Origin: CAZADS01 sp964483985
GTDB taxonomy: Bacteria; Pseudomonadota; Alphaproteobacteria; Thalassobaculales; Thalassobaculaceae
Length of the DNA: 48,467 nucleotides
NCBI GenBank assembly: GCA_964483985.1
Contig: CAZADS010000030.1
Span: forward strand, 1 to 48,467
Direction of reading: 5' to 3'
Shown here: one piece after another, positions 34,502 to 42,873 of the stretch
Numbering within the stretch: the first letter of the stretch is position 1
Layout of the letters: every line of letters starts with the position of its first letter
Program-made: the position numbers and the translations under genes
Notes under the pieces: generated by a model
Told to the model about the DNA's origin: nothing
Databases searched by the model: none
The model's input: only the letters and a program-made list of their open reading frames with translations

Positions 34502-35289
34502 TATCGACCGGCCCCTTGGAAAAAATTAACAACCCCAGCGGAGAAAAATTCTACTTTTCCGTCCCCTAGGTCAATAATAATTTGACCCTCGTCCGAAATA
34601 CCTTTGAAAGTTCCATTAATACTTTGATATTTGTCTCTTACTACATGCACTTCACGATTAAGCCCGAATGCCCTTGAACGCCAAGCGTCTCGTATAGGCG
34701 AAAATCCTTTGGATGTCCAAATATCATGCCATTTAACAATTATGTGAAGAAATGAACATAGAAACCAGTCAAGATCAATCTTCCGCCCAATAACATCCCT
34801 TAAGCTAGTAGCCTCATAATTTTTAATATCAGGAAAATGGGCAATATTAATCCCTACTCCCACAATAACTGCAGGTTTTTGGTCAGGGTCTAACATCGTT
34901 TCAAGTAAAATTCCACTAATTTTAGCACCACCTACCATTACATCATTTGGCCACTTAAGTCGCACGCATTTGCTTGGTGCCAATGACTCCACCATCTCTG
35001 CCACCGCTACGGCTACAACGAAAGACAGCTGTGGCCAAACCTCTAGGGAAATATCTGGTCGCAAAACAATGGAAACATATAAATTACCAGGCGGTGAAAT
35101 CCAACTCTTTCCATGTCGACCCCGCCCGGCGTTTTGTTCTAAACCTTGAACCACTGTCCAATCTTCCGCCCCCTGGACTGCGAGATTTCTAGCAATTGAA
35201 TTGGTGCTAGTGACAATTGGATAGGATATTAGTGTAACCCGATTGGGCAATTCAAGCGCTTGAGTGTTATCCTCATTTGAACTTATCAT
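34501..35289 (-). CDS. birA: Biotin-[acetyl-CoA-carboxylase] ligase, lacking a DNA-binding domain
   Basis: Attaches biotin to carboxyl carrier proteins. The 262-residue protein is a class I ligase: it has the catalytic loop GRGRHGKSWISPPGNLYVS, then KWPNDVMVGGAKISGILLE and VIVGVGINI, and a small C-terminal domain, but no N-terminal helix-turn-helix, so it should not repress biotin genes. It lies 29 bases after nuoN and overlaps coaX. Confidence 0.96.
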   Translation of the reverse strand: MISSNEDNTQALELPNRVTLISYPIVTSTNSIARNLAVQGAEDWTVVQGLEQNAGRGRHGKSWISPPGNLYVSIVLRPDISLEVWPQLSFVVAVAVAEMVESLAPSKCVRLKWPNDVMVGGAKISGILLETMLDPDQKPAVIVGVGINIAHFPDIKNYEATSLRDVIGRKIDLDWFLCSFLHIIVKWHDIWTSKGFSPIRDAWRSRAFGLNREVHVVRDKYQSINGTFKGISDEGQIIIDLGDGKVEFFSAGVVNFFQGAGR

Positions 35290-35318
35290 AGCTCATTATG
35301 ACTTGATAATAATTTTCA

Positions 35319-36776
35319 TTAACCGCCCCAGAGCGCTGCCGCCGCAGAATTAGCAGCCACGATTATTGGGCTCGGAGCTATAAAGAATAGGAGGGTTATT
35401 AGAGTTGTTCCGAACATAATAATTCGCAAATCACCTGAAATCGCCCCGTCAAGGGGTTCCGTAGGTTCGTCAAAATACATGATTTTGATTATCCTAAGAT
35501 AGTAAAATGCCCCAATAACACTTGTTACCACGCCTATTATCGCCAAAGTGTAGAGCCCTGCGTCAATCGCCGCTAGAAACACAAACCATTTACCAAAAAA
35601 ACCAGCAAATGGCGGAATGCCGGCCATAGAAAACATGAAAACGAGCAAGGCAGCGGCCATCATAGGATGACTTTTAGATGCCCCTGCTAAGTCAGAAATT
35701 TGCTCCACTGCTTGACCACCCTGCCTCATAGACAAAATACAAGTGAAAGTACCCACGTTCATGAATAAATAGACAGCCATATAAATTAATACACCACTAG
35801 CCCCAGCTTCATTACCAGCAGCGACTCCAACTAAAGCATACCCCATATGACCAATAGAACTATATGCCATTAACCGCTTTATATTTGTCTGGACTAACGC
35901 AGCAAGAGCCCCTAGCACCATGGATAAAATAGAGATTAATGCTACAATTTGCTGCCATTCATCAACAAGGTCTCCGAAAGGACCAACCATGACTCGGAGG
36001 AAAAGACAGATAGCTGCAACTTTCGGCGCAATAGCAAATAAGGCCGTAACGGGCGTTGGAGCCCCTTCATAAACATCGGGAGTCCACATATGAAAGGGAA
36101 CAGCAGAAACCTTAAATGCAAGGCCGGAAATAAGAAAAACCAAGCCAAAAATTAAGCCGATCGGTGTGTTGCCCTCTAGTTTAGAGAACACTTGAGCCAG
36201 AACTGAAAAATCAGTAGTTCCGGAAAATCCATATATTAACGAGCAACCATAAAGCAGCATACCCGATGATAACGCACCTAGAACAAAGTATTTCAATCCA
36301 GCCTCGGTCGATTTTAATGTATCTCGACGGATCGACGCAATCACATAAAGAGCTAAACTCTGTAATTCCAGTCCGATATATAGCGCGATCAGGTCATTCG
36401 CAGACACCATCATCATCATACACAGTGTCGCGAACAGAATTAATATGGGAAATTCAAAACGTTCAGCGTCTTCTCTTTTCATAAAATCGTTAGACAAAAC
36501 GATCGACAACGCCGCACCTAAAAGAATTAATATTTTTGAAAACTGAGAAAATGAAGAAGTCAAAAACATCCCAAAAAAAGCAAGGTTTTCCGATTTTCCA
36601 CCATATATTGAAACCAAAAAGCCTGCACATAAAAAACTTGCGATCGTTAACCATGATATGAGGGACGTGGAGTCTCCTTTTCGAAATACCCCTACCATCA
36701 ATAGAACCATTCCCACACAGCAAAGAAAGATTTCTGGGATAGCTGGTACCAAAACAGGCAAAGATGCAGTATTCAT
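35319..36776 (-). CDS. nuoN: NADH-quinone oxidoreductase subunit N
   Basis: Antiporter-like proton-pumping subunit of complex I. The 485-residue protein has about 14 membrane segments with the central proton-antiporter domain (LELQSLALYVIASIRR; AFKVSAVPFHMWTPDVYEGAPT; IKRLMAYSSIGHMGY). The lysine and glutamate residues used in proton transfer lie in these stretches. Last gene of the nuo series; 17 bases after nuoM. Confidence 0.98.
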   Translation of the reverse strand: MNTASLPVLVPAIPEIFLCCVGMVLLMVGVFRKGDSTSLISWLTIASFLCAGFLVSIYGGKSENLAFFGMFLTSSFSQFSKILILLGAALSIVLSNDFMKREDAERFEFPILILFATLCMMMMVSANDLIALYIGLELQSLALYVIASIRRDTLKSTEAGLKYFVLGALSSGMLLYGCSLIYGFSGTTDFSVLAQVFSKLEGNTPIGLIFGLVFLISGLAFKVSAVPFHMWTPDVYEGAPTPVTALFAIAPKVAAICLFLRVMVGPFGDLVDEWQQIVALISILSMVLGALAALVQTNIKRLMAYSSIGHMGYALVGVAAGNEAGASGVLIYMAVYLFMNVGTFTCILSMRQGGQAVEQISDLAGASKSHPMMAAALLVFMFSMAGIPPFAGFFGKWFVFLAAIDAGLYTLAIIGVVTSVIGAFYYLRIIKIMYFDEPTEPLDGAISGDLRIIMFGTTLITLLFFIAPSPIIVAANSAAAALWGG

Positions 36777-36793
36777 TTCATATACTCCAAGGC

Positions 36794-38308
36794 TCAGCGG
36801 CTCACAACGTTCACGCCACCTTCCATTAGCGCAAGGGAATAATTAGAAATTAAATTCTCTACCGAAGCCGACATAGTATCAAGGAAAGAAGCTGGATAGA
36901 TGCCCATCCAAAACACCAGTAAAACTAAGGGCGCAAAAACCACTATTTCTCTTGGGGATAGATCAGCGATGGCTTTTAGACCCTCTTTTTCTAAAACGCC
37001 AAAAATAATTCGTCGATAAACAAATAACATATAAGCCGCACCTAATATCACACCCGTAGCCGCAAAGGCCGCGAGCCAGATGCTAACTTCAAACGCTCCC
37101 ATTAATACCAGAAATTCGCCAACGAACCCACTAGTAGAAGGTAAACCAATTGAAGCCATAGTAAAAATCATGAAAACTAGCGCATACCTTGGCATACGAT
37201 TCACTAAACCGCCATATTCGGAAATCTCCCTAGTATGCATGCGATCATAGATTACTCCCACGCATAAAAATAATGCGCTAGACACTATACCGTGACTAAG
37301 CATCTGGAATATTGATCCCTGGACACCCTGCTCATTTAAGGTAAATATCCCTATCGTTACAAAACCCATATGGGCTACTGATGAATAGGCTATGAGTTTT
37401 TTTAAATCCTCCTGCGCCAAAGCCACCAAAGACGTATAAATTATAGCCACGATGCTCAAAGTAAAAATGAATGGAGTAAACATCTCTGACGCTTCGGGAA
37501 ACATTGGAATAGAAAACCGCAGAAACCCGTAGCCACCCATCTTCAGCAACACACCTGCTAGAATAACTGATCCTGCTGTTGGAGCCTCAACATGGGCATC
37601 AGGTAGCCAAGTATGGACCGGCCACATCGGCACTTTAACGGCAAAAGACGCAAAAAATGCTAGCCACAGCCACGGTTGTATTTCGCGAGAAAAACCGAAA
37701 CCCATTAAAGTGGGAACATCTGTCGTACCAGCTTTAAAAAACATCGTAAGCATGGCAACTAACATCAATACAGATCCCAGAAGGGTGTATAGAAAAAACT
37801 TAAAAGCTGCGTAAACCCTGCGTGGACCGCCCCAAATTCCAATAATAAGAAACATCGGGATTAGCACACCTTCGAAAAATATATAAAACACAAGTAAGTC
37901 TAGCGCACAAAACATCCCTACCATCATGGTTTCAAGGACTAAGAAAGCTATCATATATTCCTTGACTCTATTTTCGATAGATTCCCAACTGGCTAAGATG
38001 CAAATAGGTGTCAGGAAGGTTGCTAAAAGCACAAAGAACAAGGAAATACCATCAATTCCCATGTGATAATTTATGCCGGTTCCCGCTATCCATTCCACTT
38101 TTTCTACCATTTGAAAATCAACTGTGGACGGATCAAAATTTATCCAAAGCAATATTGAAAGCAAAAAAGTCGGCGTAGAAGTCCATAGTGCTATATAACG
38201 AGCATTTCTCGCCACCGTTACCTCATCACCCCGGGTAAACAGTATGAACAGACAACCTATCAGCGGGAGAAAGGTAACTAAAGAAAGCAGGGGCCAATCA
38301 CTTGCCAT
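36794..38308 (-). CDS. nuoM: NADH-quinone oxidoreductase subunit M
   Basis: Antiporter-like membrane subunit of complex I. The 504-residue protein has about 14 membrane segments. The key glutamate (Glu146) lies in FFEGVLIPMFLIIGIWGG, and PMWPVHTWLPDAHVEAPT and KKLIAYSSVAHMGFV mark the channel core. It starts three bases after the nuoL stop. Confidence 0.98.
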   Translation of the reverse strand: MASDWPLLSLVTFLPLIGCLFILFTRGDEVTVARNARYIALWTSTPTFLLSILLWINFDPSTVDFQMVEKVEWIAGTGINYHMGIDGISLFFVLLATFLTPICILASWESIENRVKEYMIAFLVLETMMVGMFCALDLLVFYIFFEGVLIPMFLIIGIWGGPRRVYAAFKFFLYTLLGSVLMLVAMLTMFFKAGTTDVPTLMGFGFSREIQPWLWLAFFASFAVKVPMWPVHTWLPDAHVEAPTAGSVILAGVLLKMGGYGFLRFSIPMFPEASEMFTPFIFTLSIVAIIYTSLVALAQEDLKKLIAYSSVAHMGFVTIGIFTLNEQGVQGSIFQMLSHGIVSSALFLCVGVIYDRMHTREISEYGGLVNRMPRYALVFMIFTMASIGLPSTSGFVGEFLVLMGAFEVSIWLAAFAATGVILGAAYMLFVYRRIIFGVLEKEGLKAIADLSPREIVVFAPLVLLVFWMGIYPASFLDTMSASVENLISNYSLALMEGGVNVVSR

Positions 38309-38311
38309 GTT

Positions 38312-40243
38312 CTAGACCCCAAACATAAAAAGGTACCAAGTAATGATTGCAACTACTCCCACCATCATCGCAAAAGCATAATGATACACGTAGCCACTTT
38401 GAACTCTTCCCGTTCTTCCGGCCAAGCGTCGGGTAAGTGCCGAAATACCATCAGGCCCTAAACCGTCGATAACCTTACCGTCACCTTTTTTCCATAGCAG
38501 GAGCCCTATTTTCAAGGCCGGCCGAACAAAAAGCCAATCGTATAGTTCGTCAAAGTACCACTTGTTTAACAAGAATCGATAAGCTACAGCATAACGCTCC
38601 GCCAATCTTTTAGGAAAGGATGGATTCCGAATATAGGAATACCAAGCACAGCCGAATCCAATTATAAGCATAGCAGTCGGCATCAGTATTACCCACGTAG
38701 GAACGTGATGAGCCGCTTCGATTGTCCTATTAGCGTCCAAAACTAATAAAGATTTATTCCAAAAGGCTGACATCGATTCACCACCGAAAGACTCGTATCC
38801 CAACTTGCCTGCAATCAAGGCTCCTAAAGCAAGAAAAACAAGCGGTAGAGTCATTACCAATGGTGATTCGTGTATATTGTCTTGAACTTGCTTGCTAGCG
38901 CGACATTCTCCATGAAAAGTCATAAAAATTAGCCTCCAACTATAAAAAGAAGTCATGCCGGCAGCTAAAATTCCAAGCCAGAACGCATAATCTCCCGCAA
39001 CTGTGTTGCGAGCAAAAGCGGATTCAAGAATCAAGTCTTTAGAGTAATACCCAGATAAAAATGGAAAACCGGTTAAAGCTAAAGTGCCAATTATCATTAA
39101 CCAATAAGTGAGGGGTATACGAGACCTCAACCCACCCATGCTTCTCATATCTTGCTCTTGTGACATAGCATGTATTACTGATCCTGCCCCTAAGAACAGC
39201 AGGGCTTTGAAAAAAGCATGAGTAAAAAGATGAAAAATACCGGCGGAATAAGCCGAAACCCCGCAAGCAAAGAACATGTACCCCAATTGAGAACATGTCG
39301 AATATGCGATAACCCGCTTAATATCATTCTGGCACAAACCCACCGTGGCGGCAAAGAAAGCAGTTGATGCACCCACGATGGTTATAACAGTCAACGTATC
39401 AGGCGCATACTCCATCATAGGCGATAAGCGTGCTACCATGAATATTCCAGCTGTGACCATTGTAGCGGCATGGATAAGAGCTGAAACGGGAGTAGGTCCT
39501 TCCATAGCATCAGGAAGCCTCGTATGGAGCCCTAGCTGTGCTGATTTGCCCATTGCACCAATAAACAATAATAAAGTTAATACAGTTAGGGCATCAGCAC
39601 TAAACGACAAAAACTTAATCTCTGCTCCAGATTTACCTGGTACCGCTTGAAAGATTTCATCTAGGACTATTGTATCAAATAATAAAAAAGTCCCAAAAAT
39701 TCCTAATGCGAAGCCAAAATCACCGACTCTATTAACCAAAAACGCTTTCACAGCTGCCGCATTTGCCTCTGGTTTGTGATACCAAAAACCAATCAACAAA
39801 TATGAGGCCAGTCCTACGCCCTCCCACCCGAAAAACATTTGGACCAAATTATCGGCAGTAACCAGCATTAACATGGCAAAGGTAAATAAGGACAAATAAC
39901 AGAAAAATCTGGGATTACATCGATCATGATGCATATACCCAATAGAATAAATATGAACCATAGTAGAAACGACGGTAACCACTATGATCATTACAGACGT
40001 CAATGTATCTATCTTTAACGACCATGGCGCGACAAGAGACCCTGATTCAATCCACATAAATAGTTGGATGGTTTGAGGATTTTGATTTAACACTACTTCG
40101 TAAAATCCTATTAAACCCAAAACCATTGAAACGGCCATTGCACCACAGGTTATTATATGAGATCCCCGATCTCCTATAAGCCGACCCCCAAAACCTGATA
40201 CAAGGGCGCCAAGAAGAGGCAAGAATACTATGGCTGCGTACAT
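38312..40243 (-). CDS. nuoL: NADH-quinone oxidoreductase subunit L
   Basis: Largest antiporter-like subunit of complex I, with the long lateral helix at its C-terminal end. The 643-residue protein has the signature FFGWEGVGLASYLLIGFW, KSAQLGLHTRLPDAMEGPTP and IKRVIAYSTCSQLGYMF. In most NuoL proteins the first of these is followed by KSAQ-x-PLHTWLPDAM; here the segment reads LGLHTRLPDAM. It starts seven bases after nuoK. Confidence 0.98.
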   Translation of the reverse strand: MYAAIVFLPLLGALVSGFGGRLIGDRGSHIITCGAMAVSMVLGLIGFYEVVLNQNPQTIQLFMWIESGSLVAPWSLKIDTLTSVMIIVVTVVSTMVHIYSIGYMHHDRCNPRFFCYLSLFTFAMLMLVTADNLVQMFFGWEGVGLASYLLIGFWYHKPEANAAAVKAFLVNRVGDFGFALGIFGTFLLFDTIVLDEIFQAVPGKSGAEIKFLSFSADALTVLTLLLFIGAMGKSAQLGLHTRLPDAMEGPTPVSALIHAATMVTAGIFMVARLSPMMEYAPDTLTVITIVGASTAFFAATVGLCQNDIKRVIAYSTCSQLGYMFFACGVSAYSAGIFHLFTHAFFKALLFLGAGSVIHAMSQEQDMRSMGGLRSRIPLTYWLMIIGTLALTGFPFLSGYYSKDLILESAFARNTVAGDYAFWLGILAAGMTSFYSWRLIFMTFHGECRASKQVQDNIHESPLVMTLPLVFLALGALIAGKLGYESFGGESMSAFWNKSLLVLDANRTIEAAHHVPTWVILMPTAMLIIGFGCAWYSYIRNPSFPKRLAERYAVAYRFLLNKWYFDELYDWLFVRPALKIGLLLWKKGDGKVIDGLGPDGISALTRRLAGRTGRVQSGYVYHYAFAMMVGVVAIITWYLFMFGV

Positions 40244-40250
40244 TGCCCGC

Positions 40251-40562
40251 TTAACCCTTCATCAAATTTATATCTTCGACCGCAATAGATCCGCGGTTTC
40301 GAAAATAAACTACGAGGATAGCCAAGCCAATAGCAGCCTCTGCTGCCGCCACTGTGAGAACAAAAAGAGCAAATACTTGTCCAATTAAATCACCAAGAAA
40401 GACGGAAAAAGAGACCAAGTTAATATTCACAGCAAGCAACATCAATTCAATTGACATAAGAATGATGATTACATTTTTTCGATTTAAAAAGATTCCGAAT
40501 ATACCTAATGTAAATAATATCGCCGCTATTGTGAGGTAATGAATTAAGCCAACCTCCAGCAT
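40251..40562 (-). CDS. nuoK: NADH-quinone oxidoreductase subunit K
   Basis: Small three-helix membrane subunit of complex I. With the ATG at 40562 the protein has 103 residues, the normal size. Membrane segments cover about 5-23, 29-51 and 60-82. The two buried glutamates of the proton path are in MSIELMLLAVN and AAAEAAIGLA. A GTG at 40577 is in frame but would overlap nuoJ and lacks support; the ATG begins one base after the nuoJ stop. Confidence 0.97.
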   Translation of the reverse strand: MLEVGLIHYLTIAAILFTLGIFGIFLNRKNVIIILMSIELMLLAVNINLVSFSVFLGDLIGQVFALFVLTVAAAEAAIGLAILVVYFRNRGSIAVEDINLMKG

Positions 40563-40563
40563 G

Positions 40564-41172
40564 TCACACCCCCTCACCCCGACCGATCTGAACGACTTCT
40601 ACAGTTTCCGATCGAGTGCGAGCCAATTGCTCAGATATTTTCTGACGTTTGACCCCTTCCCTACTCCTTAGCGTAAGCACAATTGCACCAATCATTGCAA
40701 TCAACAGAATTATACCTGCGGCTTGGAACAAGTAGACATATCGGGTATAGATAATTTTTCCTAAAGCATGAGTATTGGAAAGCTCCGTCTCCATCGGGGC
40801 GGCAACCGTTATTGAAACGTCTTTAGAGAAACTCCAAGCCCCAATAACGAATAATAACTCGATGACAAGTATAACCCCGATAAGTGCACCAACAGGTAGA
40901 TATTGCATAAAACCTTGTCGAAGTTCGACGAAATTAATATCCAACATCATAACCACAAATAGGAACAACACAGCCACCGCACCAACATAAACAACCACTA
41001 AAATCATAGCTATGAACTCGGCACCTATCAGCACAAACAACCCTGCTGAATTAAAAAACGCTAAAATTAAGAATAAAACGGAATGAACTGGATTACGCGA
41101 AGAGACCACCATAATTCCGGCAGCAATTGCAACAAAAGCAAACGCGTAAAAAGCCAACGCCTGGATTAACAT
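40564..41172 (-). CDS. nuoJ: NADH-quinone oxidoreductase subunit J
   Basis: Membrane subunit of complex I with five helices. The 202-residue protein has the conserved FILVVVYVGAVAVLFLFVVMML-type third helix (at about 54-78) with the pi-bulge region VVYVGAVAVLFLF. I use the ATG at 41172, with GGTGG upstream, rather than the ATG at 41199 that would add MANNKAGGI. The C-terminal tail after the last helix is longer than usual and charged. About 122 bases separate it from nuoI, the widest gap in the operon. Confidence 0.95.
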   Translation of the reverse strand: MLIQALAFYAFAFVAIAAGIMVVSSRNPVHSVLFLILAFFNSAGLFVLIGAEFIAMILVVVYVGAVAVLFLFVVMMLDINFVELRQGFMQYLPVGALIGVILVIELLFVIGAWSFSKDVSITVAAPMETELSNTHALGKIIYTRYVYLFQAAGIILLIAMIGAIVLTLRSREGVKRQKISEQLARTRSETVEVVQIGRGEGV

Positions 41173-41294
41173 AATTCCACCCGCCTTGTTGTTCGCCATT
41201 TTGTGAGCAAAATTAAATCCAATCTTCGTAAATTTTAATATTAAAAAATGTCTTCCGCTTAAATTTAGGTTTCCGAGGTTTTCCCACTTCTATT

Positions 41295-41783
41295 TTAGCG
41301 GTACGGTGCATCGGCGGCTAAATGTTGAGAAATTTCCTTTTCCCACCGATCGCCATTAGCCAATAACTTTTCCTTGTTGTAAAAAAGTTCCTCTCTATTT
41401 TCAACGGCAAACTCAAAATTTGGCCCTTCAACAATTGCATCTACCGGACACGCCTCCTGGCAAAAACCGCAGTAAATACATTTGGTCATATCAATATCGT
41501 ATCTGGTAGTTCTACGGCTTCCATCCTCGCGAGGCTCCGCTTCAATAGTAATAGCTTGCGCTGGGCAAATCGCTTCGCAAAGTTTGCATGCAATACAACG
41601 TTCTTCTCCATTAGGATACCTTCGAAGGACGTGTTCTCCTCGAAACCTTGGACTAAGTGGCCCTTTCTCATAAGGATAGTTTATAGTAACTTTTGGCTTA
41701 AAAAAATACTTTAATGTCAAATACATACCACCAATAAGCTCAGATAGAATGAGAGCCTTGGCACTATTGTGTATAAATCTCAT
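41295..41783 (-). CDS. nuoI: NADH-quinone oxidoreductase subunit I
   Basis: Peripheral-arm subunit carrying two [4Fe-4S] clusters (N6a and N6b) close to the quinone site. The 162-residue protein has both cysteine sets: Cys63, 66, 69, 73 (CIACKLCEAICP) and Cys102, 105, 108, 112 (CIYCGFCQEACP). An amphipathic N-terminal helix precedes them. Same short alphaproteobacterial/mitochondrial form as mitochondrial TYKY. It starts 18 bases after nuoH. Confidence 0.98.
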   Translation of the reverse strand: MRFIHNSAKALILSELIGGMYLTLKYFFKPKVTINYPYEKGPLSPRFRGEHVLRRYPNGEERCIACKLCEAICPAQAITIEAEPREDGSRRTTRYDIDMTKCIYCGFCQEACPVDAIVEGPNFEFAVENREELFYNKEKLLANGDRWEKEISQHLAADAPYR

Positions 41784-41801
41784 ATTGGCCTCTCTAACCG
41801 T

Positions 41802-42824
41802 CTACCCTGTTACCGGAGTCGGCACAATATCAAACATTACTAAGACCCCAGCAGTAACCGCGACCCAAATCAAGGAAAACGGCAAAAATACCTTCCAGCC
41901 GAGCCGCATTAATTGATCATAACGATAACGCGGAAACGTCGCTCGAACCCATAGAAAACAAAAAAGTAAAAAAGCAACTTTCACGAAGAACCAAATAGGC
42001 CCAGGTATCCAATTAAATGGAGCAATATCAAATGGCGGTAACCAACCCCCTAAAAATAGGACAGCGGTCATGCCACTCATGAGAATCATATTGGCGTATT
42101 CCCCAAGAAAAAATAACGCAAAAGTCATCGATGAGTATTCCACGAAGTAACCAGCAACAAGTTCAGACTCGCCTTCCGGTAAATCAAATGGCGCTCTATT
42201 AGTTTCAGCCAGGGCCGAGATAAAAAATATGACAAACATCGGTAATAGAGGAATTGCAAACCAAACGGTTCGTTGTGCCTCCACAATGGCTGATAAATTT
42301 AATGAGCCAACGCAAAGTAAAACAGTAATAATTACAAACCCAATCGATACTTCATAAGATACCATCTGCGCCGCGGAGCGAAGTGCGCCCAGAAAGGCAT
42401 ATTTAGAATTACTGGCCCAACCCGCTATGATAACTCCATATACGCCTAGAGAGGAAATCGCGAAGAGATAAAGGACACCGACGTTTATATCTGCAAGAAC
42501 CAAACCGGCATCAAATGGAATCACTGCCCAAGCAATCAAACTTAATACAAAGGTAAGCATAGGTGCCATGGCAAATAACAGTTTATTGGCCCCTGCTGGC
42601 AGTATTGTCTCTTTGACGAATAATTTTACACCATCCGCTAATGGCTGAAAAAGGCCAAAAGGCCCCACCACATTGGGCCCCTTCCTTAACTGAATACTTG
42701 CTATTACTTTTCTCTCAAAGTAAGTCAAATAAGCTACGGCTACCAATAAAGGCACCACTATAGCTAGAATTTGCGCTACTATAATTGCAGCCGGTAAAAT
42801 ATAATCATTAAAAACCACGTTCAT
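41802..42824 (-). CDS. nuoH: NADH-quinone oxidoreductase subunit H
   Basis: Membrane subunit that forms the quinone-binding chamber with NuoB and NuoD. The 340-residue protein has eight or nine helices, with YFERKVIASIQLRKGPNVVG, ETNRAPFDLPEGESELVAGY and the charged loop between. I use the ATG at 42824; the frame continues upstream to 42914 into the nuoG coding end, and that extra 30 residues does not look like NuoH. Confidence 0.97.
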   Translation of the reverse strand: MNVVFNDYILPAAIIVAQILAIVVPLLVAVAYLTYFERKVIASIQLRKGPNVVGPFGLFQPLADGVKLFVKETILPAGANKLLFAMAPMLTFVLSLIAWAVIPFDAGLVLADINVGVLYLFAISSLGVYGVIIAGWASNSKYAFLGALRSAAQMVSYEVSIGFVIITVLLCVGSLNLSAIVEAQRTVWFAIPLLPMFVIFFISALAETNRAPFDLPEGESELVAGYFVEYSSMTFALFFLGEYANMILMSGMTAVLFLGGWLPPFDIAPFNWIPGPIWFFVKVAFLLFCFLWVRATFPRYRYDQLMRLGWKVFLPFSLIWVAVTAGVLVMFDIVPTPVTG

Positions 42825-42873
42825 CTCGACACCTGCCGGACTTCCGCCGCAATTATATAAAGAATGATAACCG

